A stretch of DNA of 64,000 nucleotides from Pelagerythrobacter marensis (lineage in GTDB: Bacteria > Pseudomonadota > Alphaproteobacteria > Sphingomonadales > Sphingomonadaceae). Positions within the stretch are counted from its first letter, which is position 1; each line of letters begins with the position of its first letter. Below, piece by piece: positions 7,681 to 16,936 of the stretch. The stretch lies in assembly GCF_036700095.1 (NCBI RefSeq), contig NZ_CP144918.1, positions 51,001-115,000 of the forward strand. Direction: 5' to 3'. The notes beneath the pieces were generated by a model that searched no databases, was not told the DNA's origin, and was given only the letters and a program-made list of their open reading frames with translations. The position numbers and the translations under genes are program-made.

Positions 7681-8448
7681 CTATTGCGCCTGCCGATCGC
7701 CGCCCGCGGGCGTGCGCATTTCTTCGAGCACGGCATCGACATCCTCGATCGCGTCGACGCCTAGCGCACCGGCCATCTGCCGAGCCCGCGAACGCAGACC
7801 TTCGGGCAGGCTGTCGTCCTTGGCGATCGTCGCCAGCAGCGTGCCCGCCTCGCGCTCCTTGCCCTGTTCGAGATAGGCCATCGCCACCAGTTCCCCCGCG
7901 CTGGCGAAGAACGGCTTGCCCGGAACCGCCAGCGGTTCCAGCCGCTCGATCGCCTCGGCCGGTGCGATCGTGTCGAACGTCGCCGCCACCTGGCGCACCG
8001 TGGCCAGATCGCGCAGCAATTGCGGCGCGTCGTCGTTGGCCGCGATCCGTGCGTAGATCGCCGCGGCATCCTCGGCCCGCCCCTGCTCCATCGCGGCGCC
8101 AGCTTCGATCAGCGCGGCCTGGATCGCCGCGCCGCCGGCTTCGCCCTCCAGCGGCGCGAGCCTTTCGACCGCCCCGTCGAGATTGCCCGCCTGAACCTGG
8201 TCGAGCGCGGCGACCAGCGTTTCGGATTGCCGCTCCATCGCCGCTTCCTGCCGGCCGTCCCAGAACAGGTAGCCGCCGAACGCCGCCAGGCCGAGCACGA
8301 ACACGCCGATCAGCAGCTTGCCGTAACGCTGGGCGAACTGCGCATACTGGTCCTGCCGCACGGCATCGTCGACTTCGCGCACCAGCACGTCTTCTTCGGC
8401 GGCGCGGCGCCGTTCGGGATTCTGCTTGGATGGGAGGTTGAGGGCCAA
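7681..8448 (-). CDS. Membrane-anchored TPR protein, YfgM-like
   Basis: The 255-residue product has a charged cytoplasmic N-terminus, a single transmembrane helix at about 45-65 (LLIGVFVLGLAAFGGYLF) and a helical tetratricopeptide-like region to about 230. This matches the UPF0070/YfgM type, which in E. coli contacts SecYEG and periplasmic chaperones and is encoded next to bamB. The same order here supports the call. A role in protein translocation or folding at the inner membrane is family knowledge, not shown by the sequence. Confidence 0.82.
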   Translation of the reverse strand: MALNLPSKQNPERRRAAEEDVLVREVDDAVRQDQYAQFAQRYGKLLIGVFVLGLAAFGGYLFWDGRQEAAMERQSETLVAALDQVQAGNLDGAVERLAPLEGEAGGAAIQAALIEAGAAMEQGRAEDAAAIYARIAANDDAPQLLRDLATVRQVAATFDTIAPAEAIERLEPLAVPGKPFFASAGELVAMAYLEQGKEREAGTLLATIAKDDSLPEGLRSRARQMAGALGVDAIEDVDAVLEEMRTPAGGDRQAQ

Positions 8449-8573
8449 GATTCGGCTCTTTCAAATTTCCGTGACAGGTCGGCGGGGGTGTTTAGCGGAT
8501 GGGCGCATCAATTCAACTTGGAAACCTGCCTGTCCCCGGCAGCGTGAACCGCAGGTGAAGCCGGCAGGGCGCC

Positions 8574-9725
8574 TCACCCCAGCCCCTTGCCGCCCAGGGC
8601 GGAGGAATAGAGCCGGCGATAGGTGGCAATCATCGGCTTCTCGTCGAACGCTTCGCGCGCCTTCGCGCGGTTCGCCTGCCCCACATCGGCGCGCAGGGCG
8701 GCATCGCCCGCCAGCCGCGCAAGATTGCCGGTCAGCGCGGCCTCGTCGCCCGCGGGGCCGATCAGCGGCGCATTCGCATCGGCCACCATCGCGGCGAGAT
8801 CACCGACTGCCGGCGCGGCGACGGGCAGCCCGGCGGCCATCGCCTCGACCACCGAGATCGGGAACTGCTCGCTGTCGGAAGACAGCGCGAAAATGTCGAA
8901 CAGGCCGACGTAGCGCGCGGGATCGGGCGCGAAGCCGGGCAGGTGGACCCTGTGGCCGATGTCGTATTCGTCCGCCTCGGCCCGAATCGCGTCGCGTTCC
9001 GGCCCCTCGCCCACGATCACCAGGTGCCAGTCGTCGGGCAGGCCGCGAAAGGCGCGCACCAGCCGGGGCAGGTTCTTGACCGGGCGCAGGCCGGCGAGCG
9101 TGCCGACCCAGAATTCGCCCTTGCGCTTGATCACCCCGCGCAGGGCATCGGGCTTCGGCCGCCTGGCGAAGGCGCGGGTGTCGATCCCGTTGGGGATGTG
9201 CTTGACCCGCCCGATCGGCTGCTCCCACACCTCCAGCGCGATGCGTTCGAGCGTTTCGGACGGCACGACCAGCCCGTTGGAGCGGCCGAGCGCGATCTTG
9301 CGGAACCAGTTGCGCGTAGACTTCAACCGCTCGCGCTCGTCCTCGTTGAAGCCGTCCTCGTGATGGATCAGCGGGGGCAGGGCGAACACGTCCTTGAACA
9401 CGGTGTGCGCCAGCACCGCGTTCATCGCGCCCCAGTTGTAGGTCAGGACCAGGTCGTATCCCCGCATCGCCCTGGCCAGGCGTTGCAGGCGGCCGGGGGT
9501 CGGCTTGCCCTGGAGCGTGGGAAAATCGCGCGGGTAACCGACCGCCACCTGGCGCGCGATATATCGCGCGGCCTCCATCCGCTCCGGCTCCGCCGAAACG
9601 ATCGCGTGCGCGGCCTTCGCGCCGAAGGCGTTGATCAGGCGCACGGTGCGCAGTTCCTTGCCCCCGGCCGAGAACGTCGAGTGCAGATGCAGGATGCGCG
9701 GCTTGCCGCCCGTGCGCCCGCTCAT
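8574..9725 (-). CDS. Glycosyltransferase family 4-like protein
   Basis: The 383-residue product has the GT-B layout: an N-terminal acceptor domain (ILHLHSTFSAGGKELRT at about 11-27) and a C-terminal donor domain with WVGTLAGLRPVKNL, LVIVGEGPERDAI and the Glu-x7-Glu region EQFPISVVEAMAAGLPVAAP. This is typical of retaining GT4 enzymes using nucleotide sugars. The sugar and acceptor are unknown. Its start overlaps the stop of the upstream hydrolase gene by ATGA, so the two are translationally coupled, and a shared role in envelope or exopolysaccharide metabolism is possible. Confidence 0.85.
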   Translation of the reverse strand: MSGRTGGKPRILHLHSTFSAGGKELRTVRLINAFGAKAAHAIVSAEPERMEAARYIARQVAVGYPRDFPTLQGKPTPGRLQRLARAMRGYDLVLTYNWGAMNAVLAHTVFKDVFALPPLIHHEDGFNEDERERLKSTRNWFRKIALGRSNGLVVPSETLERIALEVWEQPIGRVKHIPNGIDTRAFARRPKPDALRGVIKRKGEFWVGTLAGLRPVKNLPRLVRAFRGLPDDWHLVIVGEGPERDAIRAEADEYDIGHRVHLPGFAPDPARYVGLFDIFALSSDSEQFPISVVEAMAAGLPVAAPAVGDLAAMVADANAPLIGPAGDEAALTGNLARLAGDAALRADVGQANRAKAREAFDEKPMIATYRRLYSSALGGKGLG

Positions 9726-10582
9726 GCCGCGCGGGCCATCAGCCGGTCGATTGCCGCCAGCGCCTCGGGTTCGTCGAGCAGGGGCGCATGGCCGACATCG
9801 GGGACGGTGACCAGTTCGGCATCGCCGTGCCGCGCGACCATCGCCTGCGCGGTCGCAGCGGAAAACAGGTCCGACAGCGCGCCGCGCACGATCAGCAGCG
9901 GCGCGGACCCCAGCGCCTCGAACGCCGGCCACAAGTCGGGCGGCGCCGCGCCCTCGCCGGCCTGGAACGGTTCCGCGATGTTCATGTCGTAATCGAACGC
10001 GATCCGCCCGTTGGGCTGCACCGCCATGCCCCGCTTGGCCATCGCGATCCAGTCTTCGGTGCCGAAGCCGGGATGGGCCGCAGCGTGGACTTCCTCCAGC
10101 GCGCGGGCGGCGTGCATCCAGGTGGGGAAATTGCGCCCCTGGCCCACGTATTCGCCGATCCGGGCAAGTCCGCCGGTTTCCACTTCCGGCCCGATGTCGT
10201 TGAGCACCGCGCCCGCGATCCGCCCCGGGTCGGCGGCAGCCAGCAGCATCGTCATCAACCCGCCCAGCGAGGTGCCGACGGCGACGAAGCGCTCTATCCC
10301 CTCTTGCGCCAGCAGCGCTTCGACATCGGCGACATAAGTCGCGGGGGTATAGCTGGACGCATCGCGCGCATATTCGCTTTCGCCCCGCCCGCGCATTTCC
10401 GGCACGATCACGCGCCGCCCTCCCGCCAGACGTTCGGCCAGCATGGCGAAATCGCGCGCGTTGCGGGTCAGCCCGTGCAGGCAGAACACCGGCGCGCGAT
10501 CGGCCCGCCCGGCATAGTCGCGGTAATGCAGCTTCAGGCCGTCCGGGCTGTCCCAGAAGCGGTCGGTAAATCCAGTGCCCAT
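9722..10582 (-). CDS. Alpha/beta hydrolase
   Basis: The 286-residue protein has the alpha/beta hydrolase elements in order: oxyanion segment FCLHGLTRN (about 32-40), nucleophile elbow GTSLGG (about 100-105) and the C-terminal catalytic His in VGHAPLLDEPEAL. The insert between them is alpha-helical, as in lid domains. Substrate cannot be inferred. The start MGTGFTDRFWDSPDG was chosen because the upstream in-frame extension is antisense to selO. It is divergent from selO with about 87 bp between the starts, and coupled to the downstream glycosyltransferase. Confidence 0.85.
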   Translation of the reverse strand: MGTGFTDRFWDSPDGLKLHYRDYAGRADRAPVFCLHGLTRNARDFAMLAERLAGGRRVIVPEMRGRGESEYARDASSYTPATYVADVEALLAQEGIERFVAVGTSLGGLMTMLLAAADPGRIAGAVLNDIGPEVETGGLARIGEYVGQGRNFPTWMHAARALEEVHAAAHPGFGTEDWIAMAKRGMAVQPNGRIAFDYDMNIAEPFQAGEGAAPPDLWPAFEALGSAPLLIVRGALSDLFSAATAQAMVARHGDAELVTVPDVGHAPLLDEPEALAAIDRLMARAA

Positions 10583-10669
10583 CGGTTTTCGGGAGTTTCC
10601 TGTGTCCAAATCCTCGCATCGCGGGGCAGCCGCATTGCCAGCCCTGCCCGCACGCCCCACTATCGCCGT

Positions 10670-12064
10670 ATGAGCCAGGAACCGCAAGCGTCGCCCTATC
10701 GCCCCGATCCGGCCATCGCCCCGCTCGCCGGATGGATCGCGGACGCGGTCGAGCCGGCGCGGTTCCCGCAGGCCGCGATCCGCTTCCGCAACCGCCGCTG
10801 GGATCGGGCGATCGGCCTGGACGATCGGGACGACGATCGCTGGGCCGCCCATTTCGCGCGGTTCGATCCGCTGCCCGGAAACCTGCCGCAGCCGCTCGCC
10901 CTGCGCTATCACGGGCACCAGTTCCGGGTCTACAATCCCGAGATCGGCGACGGGCGCGGGTTCCTCTTCGCCCAGCTGCGCGACGGGGCGGATCGCCTGC
11001 TCGATCTCGGCACCAAGGGTTCGGGGCAGACGCCCTACAGCCGCATGGGCGACGGGCGGCTGACGCTGAAGGGCGCGGTGCGCGAGATCATGGCGACCGA
11101 AATGCTGGAGGCGCTGGGCGTCTACACCTCCAAGACGCTCTCCGTGATCGAGACCGGGGAGGAGCTGGTGCGCAGCGACGAGCCTTCGCCCACCCGCTCC
11201 GCCGTGATGGTCCGCCTCAGCCATGGCCATATCCGCATCGGCACCTTCCAGCGGCTGCTCGCGCTGGAAGAGGGGGAGCACATGGCGCAACTGGTCGACT
11301 ATTGCCTCGCGCAGTTTCCCGGCTCGCCGCCGCCGGACGATGCGCCGGGCCGCGACGAGCCGGCCGTGATCCTGATGCATCAGGCGGTGGAGCGCATGGC
11401 CGATCTTGCCGCGGCATGGATGGTCGCGGGGTTCGTCCACGGCGTGCTCAACACCGACAACATGAACATCACCGGCGAAAGCTTCGACTACGGCCCCTGG
11501 CGCTGGCTGCCCGCCTGGGACCCGGGCTTTACTGCCGCCTATTTCGACCATGGCGGGCTCTATGCCTTCGGCCGGCAGCCCGAAGCGGTGCACTGGAACC
11601 TGGGGCAGCTCGCGGTCGCGCTGCGCCTGCTGGCCGATGCGCCGCCGCTGATCGCCGCGCTCGAGCGGTTCGGGCCGCTCTACATGGCGGCGGTGGCGCG
11701 GCGCTGGTGCTGGCGGCTGGGGGTCGAGCCGATGGGCGAGGAGCGTGACGGGAACCTGGTCGCCGCCTGCGAACGGGCGATGCGCGAAAGCGGCGAGCAG
11801 CCGGACCGCTTCTTCCACCGCCACCGTGGCGGGCGAGCGGCCGAAGGCGATCTCGCCGCCGCGCTGGAAGGTTACCGCCCCGTGCCGGGCAGCCACCCCT
11901 ATTGGGACGAAGACGCGCCCCAGACGATGCTGATCGAGGAAGTCGAGGCGATCTGGTCGGCGATCGACCGGAGCGACGACTGGCAGCCGCTCGATGCCAA
12001 GATCGCGGCGGTCCGCCGTATGGGGGAGGCGCACGGCGCCCCGCCCCCGCCGGCGGGGCACTGA
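10670..12064 (+). CDS. selO: Protein adenylyltransferase SelO (YdiU family)
   Basis: SelO is a pseudokinase-fold enzyme that transfers AMP from ATP to protein side chains. The 464-residue product carries LRYHGHQFRVYNPEIGDGRG, GTKGSGQTPYSRMGDGRLTLKGAVRE (ATP-binding region with Lys about 117) and NTDNMNITGESFDYGP (metal-binding Asn/Asp). It ends without the C-terminal selenocysteine-type tail of eukaryotic forms. Start ATG at 10670 is followed by the conserved NRR segment. It is monocistronic by layout and divergent from the hydrolase. Confidence 0.92.
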   Translation: MSQEPQASPYRPDPAIAPLAGWIADAVEPARFPQAAIRFRNRRWDRAIGLDDRDDDRWAAHFARFDPLPGNLPQPLALRYHGHQFRVYNPEIGDGRGFLFAQLRDGADRLLDLGTKGSGQTPYSRMGDGRLTLKGAVREIMATEMLEALGVYTSKTLSVIETGEELVRSDEPSPTRSAVMVRLSHGHIRIGTFQRLLALEEGEHMAQLVDYCLAQFPGSPPPDDAPGRDEPAVILMHQAVERMADLAAAWMVAGFVHGVLNTDNMNITGESFDYGPWRWLPAWDPGFTAAYFDHGGLYAFGRQPEAVHWNLGQLAVALRLLADAPPLIAALERFGPLYMAAVARRWCWRLGVEPMGEERDGNLVAACERAMRESGEQPDRFFHRHRGGRAAEGDLAAALEGYRPVPGSHPYWDEDAPQTMLIEEVEAIWSAIDRSDDWQPLDAKIAAVRRMGEAHGAPPPPAGH

Positions 12065-12168
12065 CGAGCCGGCCGGCGGGACAATCGGGCTGGCGGACTG
12101 TCGGTTTGTGACTACATGGCGCTTGTGGCATTGGCCGGCTGGCCGAAATTTCAGGGAATTAAGCTCTG

Positions 12169-13581
12169 GTGAGCAGTGACATCGTTTCGTTCGAGCCCGC
12201 GACGGGCGGGGAATTGTGGCGCAGCCCCGCAGGCGACGTCGACGCCGCGGTCGAGCGCGCCCGCCGCGCCTGGCCGGAATGGGCGGCGCAACCGCTTGCG
12301 ACCCGGATCGAGCTGTGCCGGCGCTTCGCCAACGAAGTGCGCAAGCAGGCGGACGCTTTCGCCGAACTGATCGCGCGCGAAACCGGCAAGCCGCTGTGGG
12401 AAGCCCACACCGAAGTCGAAACGGTCATCAAGAAAGTGGACATCTCGGTCACCGCCTATGCGGAGCGGACCGGGCAGAAGAAGCTCGACAGCGCCTTGCA
12501 GGGCACGGCCGCCGTCCGGCACAAGCCGCACGGGGTCATGGCCGTGCTCGGCCCCTACAACTTCCCCGCGCACCTGCCCAACGGTCACATCGTTCCGGCG
12601 CTGATCGCGGGCAACGTGGTGGTCTTCAAGCCGAGCGAGAAGACGCCCGCCGTGGGCGAGTTTCTGGTCGAATGTTTCCACCGCGCCGGGATTACCGACG
12701 CTGTCGTGCAATTGCTGGTCGGCGGGCCGGACGAAGGCAAGGCGCTGGTCGCCCACCGCGGGGTCGACGGGGTGCTGTTCACCGGATCGGCCCAGGCCGG
12801 CATCGCGATCAACCGCAAGCTGGCGACCAGCCCGGGCAAGATCGTGGCGCTGGAAATGGGCGGCAACAACCCGATCGTGGCGATGGATACGCCGAAAGTG
12901 TCCGACGCGGCCACGCTGGTGATCCAGTCGGCCTTCACCTCCGCCGGACAGCGCTGCACCGCGGCGCGGCGGCTGATCGTGAAGGACAGCATGTACGATG
13001 CGCTGGTAGGCGAGGTGAAGGCGCTGGCGAGCCGCATCGTGGTCGACGAACCCTTTGCCGACCCCGCGCCCTTCATGGGCCCGGTGATCGACAACCAGGC
13101 GGCCGACCAGCTGATGGAAAGCTTCCTCTATCTGCTGTCGAACGGGGGCAAGGCGATTCGCCACATGACCCGGCCCGACGACGACCTGCCGTTCCTGTCG
13201 CCCGCGATCATCGACACGACCGCGATGGCCGAGCGCCCCGACGTCGAACTGTTCGGCCCGCTCCTGCAAGTGATCCGCGTCGCCGACCTCGACGAGGGGA
13301 TAGCGGAGGCGAACAATACCCGGTTCGGCCTCTCCGCTTCGCTGATCGGGGGCACGCCGCAGGATTACAACCGGTTCTGGGCCAATATCCGCGCCGGGAT
13401 CGTCAACTGGAACCGGCCCACGAACGGCGCCTCCTCCGCCGCGCCGTTCGGCGGGATCGGCCTGTCGGGCAACCACCGCCCGGCGGCTTACTACGCCGCC
13501 GACTACTGCGCCTATCCGGTCGCGAGCACCGAGATGGATCAGCCGCGCGCCAGCCCGGGCGTGGGCTTCAGGGACGCCTGA
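12169..13581 (+). CDS. astD: Aldehyde dehydrogenase, succinylglutamate-semialdehyde dehydrogenase type (AstD-like)
   Basis: The 470-residue protein starts with GTG. It has the ALDH features GVMAVLGPYNFPAHLPNGH, FKPSEKTP, the general base Glu in EMGGNNP (about 229) and the nucleophile Cys263 in SAGQRCTAARR. The NFPAHLPNGH and QRCTAARRL wording is typical of N-succinylglutamate 5-semialdehyde dehydrogenases of arginine succinyltransferase catabolism. No astA, astB or astE lies beside it, so substrate assignment rests on sequence type alone; a related semialdehyde is possible. The 3' end overlaps the convergent lipoprotein gene by 14 bp. Confidence 0.8.
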   Translation: MSSDIVSFEPATGGELWRSPAGDVDAAVERARRAWPEWAAQPLATRIELCRRFANEVRKQADAFAELIARETGKPLWEAHTEVETVIKKVDISVTAYAERTGQKKLDSALQGTAAVRHKPHGVMAVLGPYNFPAHLPNGHIVPALIAGNVVVFKPSEKTPAVGEFLVECFHRAGITDAVVQLLVGGPDEGKALVAHRGVDGVLFTGSAQAGIAINRKLATSPGKIVALEMGGNNPIVAMDTPKVSDAATLVIQSAFTSAGQRCTAARRLIVKDSMYDALVGEVKALASRIVVDEPFADPAPFMGPVIDNQAADQLMESFLYLLSNGGKAIRHMTRPDDDLPFLSPAIIDTTAMAERPDVELFGPLLQVIRVADLDEGIAEANNTRFGLSASLIGGTPQDYNRFWANIRAGIVNWNRPTNGASSAAPFGGIGLSGNHRPAAYYAADYCAYPVASTEMDQPRASPGVGFRDA

Positions 13582-14329
13582 CCGGGCGCGCCGCCGCCGG
13601 TGGCGACTGCCAGGCGACGAGATCGACCGCGGTCGCCCCTTCGCCATCGGTGTGGGCGTAGACGGCGAAGGCGGCCCCTCCCCGCGTTCCTTGCAGAACC
13701 TGCTCTTCGCCCCGTTCCGACCGGCGCGAGGTATAGCCCGCCGCGCGGGCCCGCGTGTGATAGAACGCCAGCACTTCGGCCAGCGGCACCGGCGTGCGGA
13801 ACACCGCGGCCCGCAGGGCGCAGGCCGGGGAATCGTTGCCCGCCGCATCCTGCGCCGCGGCACGCGGATAGAGGGGAAAGACCTCGGGCATCCGGGCGGC
13901 CCAGATAAAGCCGCGCTCCGCCTGTTTGGCGCACTGTTCGCCCGCTCCGGCCAGAACGGCCCGCTGGGTCAGCGAGAGGCGCGCGGCGAGCGGAGCGGGC
14001 TCTCCGGTCTCCTCCACCGGCGGCAATTCCATCATCGCCTCGCGCCCGCCGACCAGCGCCATCGCCTCGTCCCGCGCCGCTTCGACGGCGCGCGGGGTGC
14101 GGTTTTCCAGCGGCAGCGCGCCGTCGATACCGCCGGTCAGCGCGGCATTGGCTTCGTTCTGGCGCGACAGGTCGGGATCGACGAGAATCGGATCGTTGAT
14201 CGCCGCCAGAACCGCCGGATCGACCTGCCGCTCGGGCGCAGGCGGATCGGCCTCGCCGCAGGCGGCAAGCGGCACGAGTGCCAGCCCCGCCAGCGCGGAG
14301 ACGATCGGTTTTGCCCGGGCTTCGAACAT
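13568..14329 (-). CDS. Putative lipoprotein of unknown function
   Basis: The 253-residue product has a signal peptide ending in the lipobox PLAAC (Cys about 24), followed by a Pro/Asp-rich region and a C-terminal domain with an AEVLAFYHTRARAAGY segment that looks like a globular alpha/beta fold. I do not recognise the family. It is convergent with astD (overlapping by 14 bp) and divergent from the radical SAM gene. Codon use matches its neighbours. Confidence 0.72.
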   Translation of the reverse strand: MFEARAKPIVSALAGLALVPLAACGEADPPAPERQVDPAVLAAINDPILVDPDLSRQNEANAALTGGIDGALPLENRTPRAVEAARDEAMALVGGREAMMELPPVEETGEPAPLAARLSLTQRAVLAGAGEQCAKQAERGFIWAARMPEVFPLYPRAAAQDAAGNDSPACALRAAVFRTPVPLAEVLAFYHTRARAAGYTSRRSERGEEQVLQGTRGGAAFAVYAHTDGEGATAVDLVAWQSPPAAARPVRRP

Positions 14330-14415
14330 CCGGGCGGCCTAGCGCAAATTTGCGAGAATAGGGTTAACCGCACGGAACGCTGGCAAACCGCTTTTGTTCA
14401 TGCTATGTTCCGATC

Positions 14416-15525
14416 ATGGATCGACGCCTCGAACCCGAACTCGAACCCGAAATCGGCGGCCGCGGTGCGCAGTCGAGCGCGGTTCCGACGCGATTCGGCC
14501 TGGCCACGCGCGAGGCCGATGGCGACTGGCGCGATCACGTCGAATCGCTGGACGGTCCGCCGGTCAAGCTGCGGACCACGGTGACCGAGGAAAATCCCAG
14601 GACGATCCTCACCTTCAATCGCTCGCCCGACATTGCATTCGACCGCTCGATCAACGCCTATCGCGGGTGCGAGCATGGCTGCATCTACTGTTTCGCGCGC
14701 CCCACCCATGCCTATCACGATCTCTCCCCCGGGCTCGATTTCGAGACGCGGCTGTTTGCCAAGCCCGCCGCGGCGGAGCTGCTGCGCGCGACGCTGGCCA
14801 AGCCCGCCTATCGCCCGCGCCCGATCGCGATGGGCACCAACACCGACCCCTACCAACCGATAGAGCGCCGCTATCGCATTACCCGCCAGGTGCTGGAGGT
14901 CTGCCTCGACGCGCGGCATCCGGTCACCATCACGACCAAGTCCGACCGGGTGATCGACGATCTCGATCTTCTCGTGCAGCTTGCGCGGCGGCGGCTGGTG
15001 GCGGTGGCGGTTTCGGTGACGACGCTCGACCCGAAGCTGTCGGGCAAGCTCGAACCGCGCGCGGCCGCCCCGGCCAAACGGCTGGCGGCGCTGGGCAAAC
15101 TGGTCGACGCCGGGGTTCCCGCGCACTGCTCGGTCGCCCCGATCATCCCGGCCATTACCGATGCCTTCATGGAAGAGATCGTGGCGCGCGCCGCCGCCCT
15201 CGGCGTGCGTTCGGCCGGGTGGATTCCGCTGCGCCTGCCGCACGAGGTGGCGCCGCTGTTTCGCGAATGGCTCTCGGTCCATTTCCCCGAACGGGGGGAC
15301 AAGGTCATGTCCATCGTGCGTTCGATCCGCGCCAAAGACGGACAGGGGCGCGACAACGATCCCGACTTCTTCAGCCGGATGAAGCCGAGCGGCGTCTGGG
15401 CCGACCTCTTCCGCGCCCGCTTCCGCCTCGCCTGCAAGCGCGCCGGCATCGGCAAGACGCGGTTCGAACTGGACTGCTCGCAATTCCGCCGGCCCGAAGT
15501 CGGCGGACAGATGCGATTGCTCTGA
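14416..15525 (+). CDS. PA0069-type radical SAM protein
   Basis: The 369-residue protein has the radical SAM cluster motif C-x3-C-x2-C in YRGCEHGCIYCFARPTH (Cys85, 89, 92), followed by MGTNTDPYQPIER and ITTKSDRVIDDLDLL, typical of the PA0069/SplB-related family. These proteins bind a 4Fe-4S cluster and S-adenosylmethionine. The reaction of the family is not established; a DNA-repair-like role has been proposed from similarity to spore photoproduct lyase. A Glu-rich N-terminal segment precedes the catalytic domain. The gene is preceded by an 86-bp gap that must hold its promoter. Confidence 0.88.
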   Translation: MDRRLEPELEPEIGGRGAQSSAVPTRFGLATREADGDWRDHVESLDGPPVKLRTTVTEENPRTILTFNRSPDIAFDRSINAYRGCEHGCIYCFARPTHAYHDLSPGLDFETRLFAKPAAAELLRATLAKPAYRPRPIAMGTNTDPYQPIERRYRITRQVLEVCLDARHPVTITTKSDRVIDDLDLLVQLARRRLVAVAVSVTTLDPKLSGKLEPRAAAPAKRLAALGKLVDAGVPAHCSVAPIIPAITDAFMEEIVARAAALGVRSAGWIPLRLPHEVAPLFREWLSVHFPERGDKVMSIVRSIRAKDGQGRDNDPDFFSRMKPSGVWADLFRARFRLACKRAGIGKTRFELDCSQFRRPEVGGQMRLL

Positions 15526-15570
15526 GGCGGGGGTGCGGGGCAGGCCGGCGCCGTCTCGATGAAAGCGGCT

Positions 15571-16467
15571 CTAACCTTCGGATTCCTCGCCATGGGGGAT
15601 CCACAGCGGGTCGAGCTGGACCGCCGTGTTCGGGCGCGGGTCGTGCTCGGCCGACCAGTGGAGCCGCCCTTCCGGGGTCACGCCGGAGACATGCAGAACC
15701 CGATCGAGATCGTACATTCCCATCGCGAGGTGCCGCGCGCGCGATCGGCGGGCGGAAAACAGCCCCCATTTCTTCCACACCCGCTCCGTCCGCACGGCGA
15801 AGCATACGCCGCCCAGGTGCCGGCGGCTGGGATAGGCGATGGCGTCGATCGTCGGGTGGCGGCCGAACAGCGCGAGCGCGACCTGCGAACTGGTGACGTA
15901 ATCGTCGTCGCGGCTGGTCAGGCAATCGAGCAGGAAGGCATCGGCCATCAGGATCGCCCGCGCCTCCTGAGGCGGGCAGGCGGCGAGCGAATCGGTCAGC
16001 TTCAGCGCATCCTGCGGCGCCAGGAACGCGGTGCCGGTGCGATAGGCCTGTATCCACTCGCCGATCGGCGCCACCTGCACCGATTGGCCGGGGCGGATGC
16101 TGAAATCCGACAGGACGACATCGTCGTCGTCCGCGCGCACTTCGGACAGCGCGGTGTCGCGCCGGTCGGCGAGATAGAGCACCGCGAACCCTTCGGGATT
16201 GGCCCGGCCCGGCGCCTGCCGCTGCCCCTTGCGCCAGATCAGTTCCTCGACCGTGTCGACGCTATCGCCGGGATCGAGCACGCGCGCCCGGCGATAGCGC
16301 GCGGCCTGGCCCCAGTCATGCGCGATGATCGGGTGATGCGCGACGAGATGGGCGATCGTCGCCGCGCGCGCATCCTCGTCCGCGGCATCGAATTCGGCGA
16401 TCAGCCTCACAAGCTCTTCGGTGGGAACGGGCGGGAACCTGTCGGTCAGGCACGTTTCGGCATCCAT
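15571..16467 (-). CDS. RES-domain protein (NAD-degrading toxin fold), no adjacent antitoxin
   Basis: The 298-residue product contains the RES-domain elements: an Arg early in YRRARVL, the block NPEGFAVLYLADRRDTALSEVR (about 112-133) with the Glu of the signature, and DAIAYPSRRHLGGVCFAV with the Ser. In characterised RES toxins these residues line an NAD+ pocket. The protein is longer than typical RES toxins (about 150-230 residues), with an N-terminal helical domain and a C-terminal HWSAEHDPRPN extension. No Xre/MbcA-type antitoxin gene lies next to it. It could therefore be a domesticated NAD+-using enzyme. Confidence 0.78.
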   Translation of the reverse strand: MDAETCLTDRFPPVPTEELVRLIAEFDAADEDARAATIAHLVAHHPIIAHDWGQAARYRRARVLDPGDSVDTVEELIWRKGQRQAPGRANPEGFAVLYLADRRDTALSEVRADDDDVVLSDFSIRPGQSVQVAPIGEWIQAYRTGTAFLAPQDALKLTDSLAACPPQEARAILMADAFLLDCLTSRDDDYVTSSQVALALFGRHPTIDAIAYPSRRHLGGVCFAVRTERVWKKWGLFSARRSRARHLAMGMYDLDRVLHVSGVTPEGRLHWSAEHDPRPNTAVQLDPLWIPHGEESEG

Positions 16468-16504
16468 GGCCCTGCTCTAACCCCCGAATATGACAGTTCC
16501 GTCG

Positions 16505-16936
16505 TCAGCCGAAGCCGTCGCCGCCCTCGCCCGGCTTGAAGCGCACAAGGCGGCTGTCCACCAGGGCGGCGGTGCGGTTGACGACCGCCTTCTGGTATTC
16601 GGGATCCTTGATCATCTCGAAGAACCCCGCGCTGTTGGGGTATTGCGCGACGAAGCCGTCGTGCCAGCGGCGATCGTCCGGCCCGGTCACCATCGTCTGG
16701 AACACGCCGCGCCAGACGATACTGCCGCCCACGCGGCGGAAAATCGGCCCGCTGGTGCGGCCGTATTCCTCGTAAGCGCGGCGCCCCGTCCAGCCTTTGC
16801 CGGCATGTTCGTGCCCTGCCGGATATTCCGCGAGATCGCGATAGAGCAGCAGGTTGAGCATATGGATCGGCTCGTCGCGCGGCAGGGCCTTGAAGGCATC
16901 GAAATTGGCGCGGCTCGGGTCGATATAAACGGTCAT
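16505..16936 (-). CDS. DUF1330 domain protein
   Basis: The 143-residue product begins MTVYIDPSRANFDAF and has the ferredoxin-like dimeric alpha/beta-barrel pattern of DUF1330: the strand PIHMLNLLLYRD, a central GPIFRRVGGSIVWRG and YPNSAGFFEMIKDPEYQ. The function of the family is unknown; relatives bind small hydrophobic molecules. Its start overlaps the stop of the acyl-CoA synthetase gene by ATGA, which suggests coupled translation and a link to acyl or aromatic acid metabolism. Confidence 0.82.
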   Translation of the reverse strand: MTVYIDPSRANFDAFKALPRDEPIHMLNLLLYRDLAEYPAGHEHAGKGWTGRRAYEEYGRTSGPIFRRVGGSIVWRGVFQTMVTGPDDRRWHDGFVAQYPNSAGFFEMIKDPEYQKAVVNRTAALVDSRLVRFKPGEGGDGFG

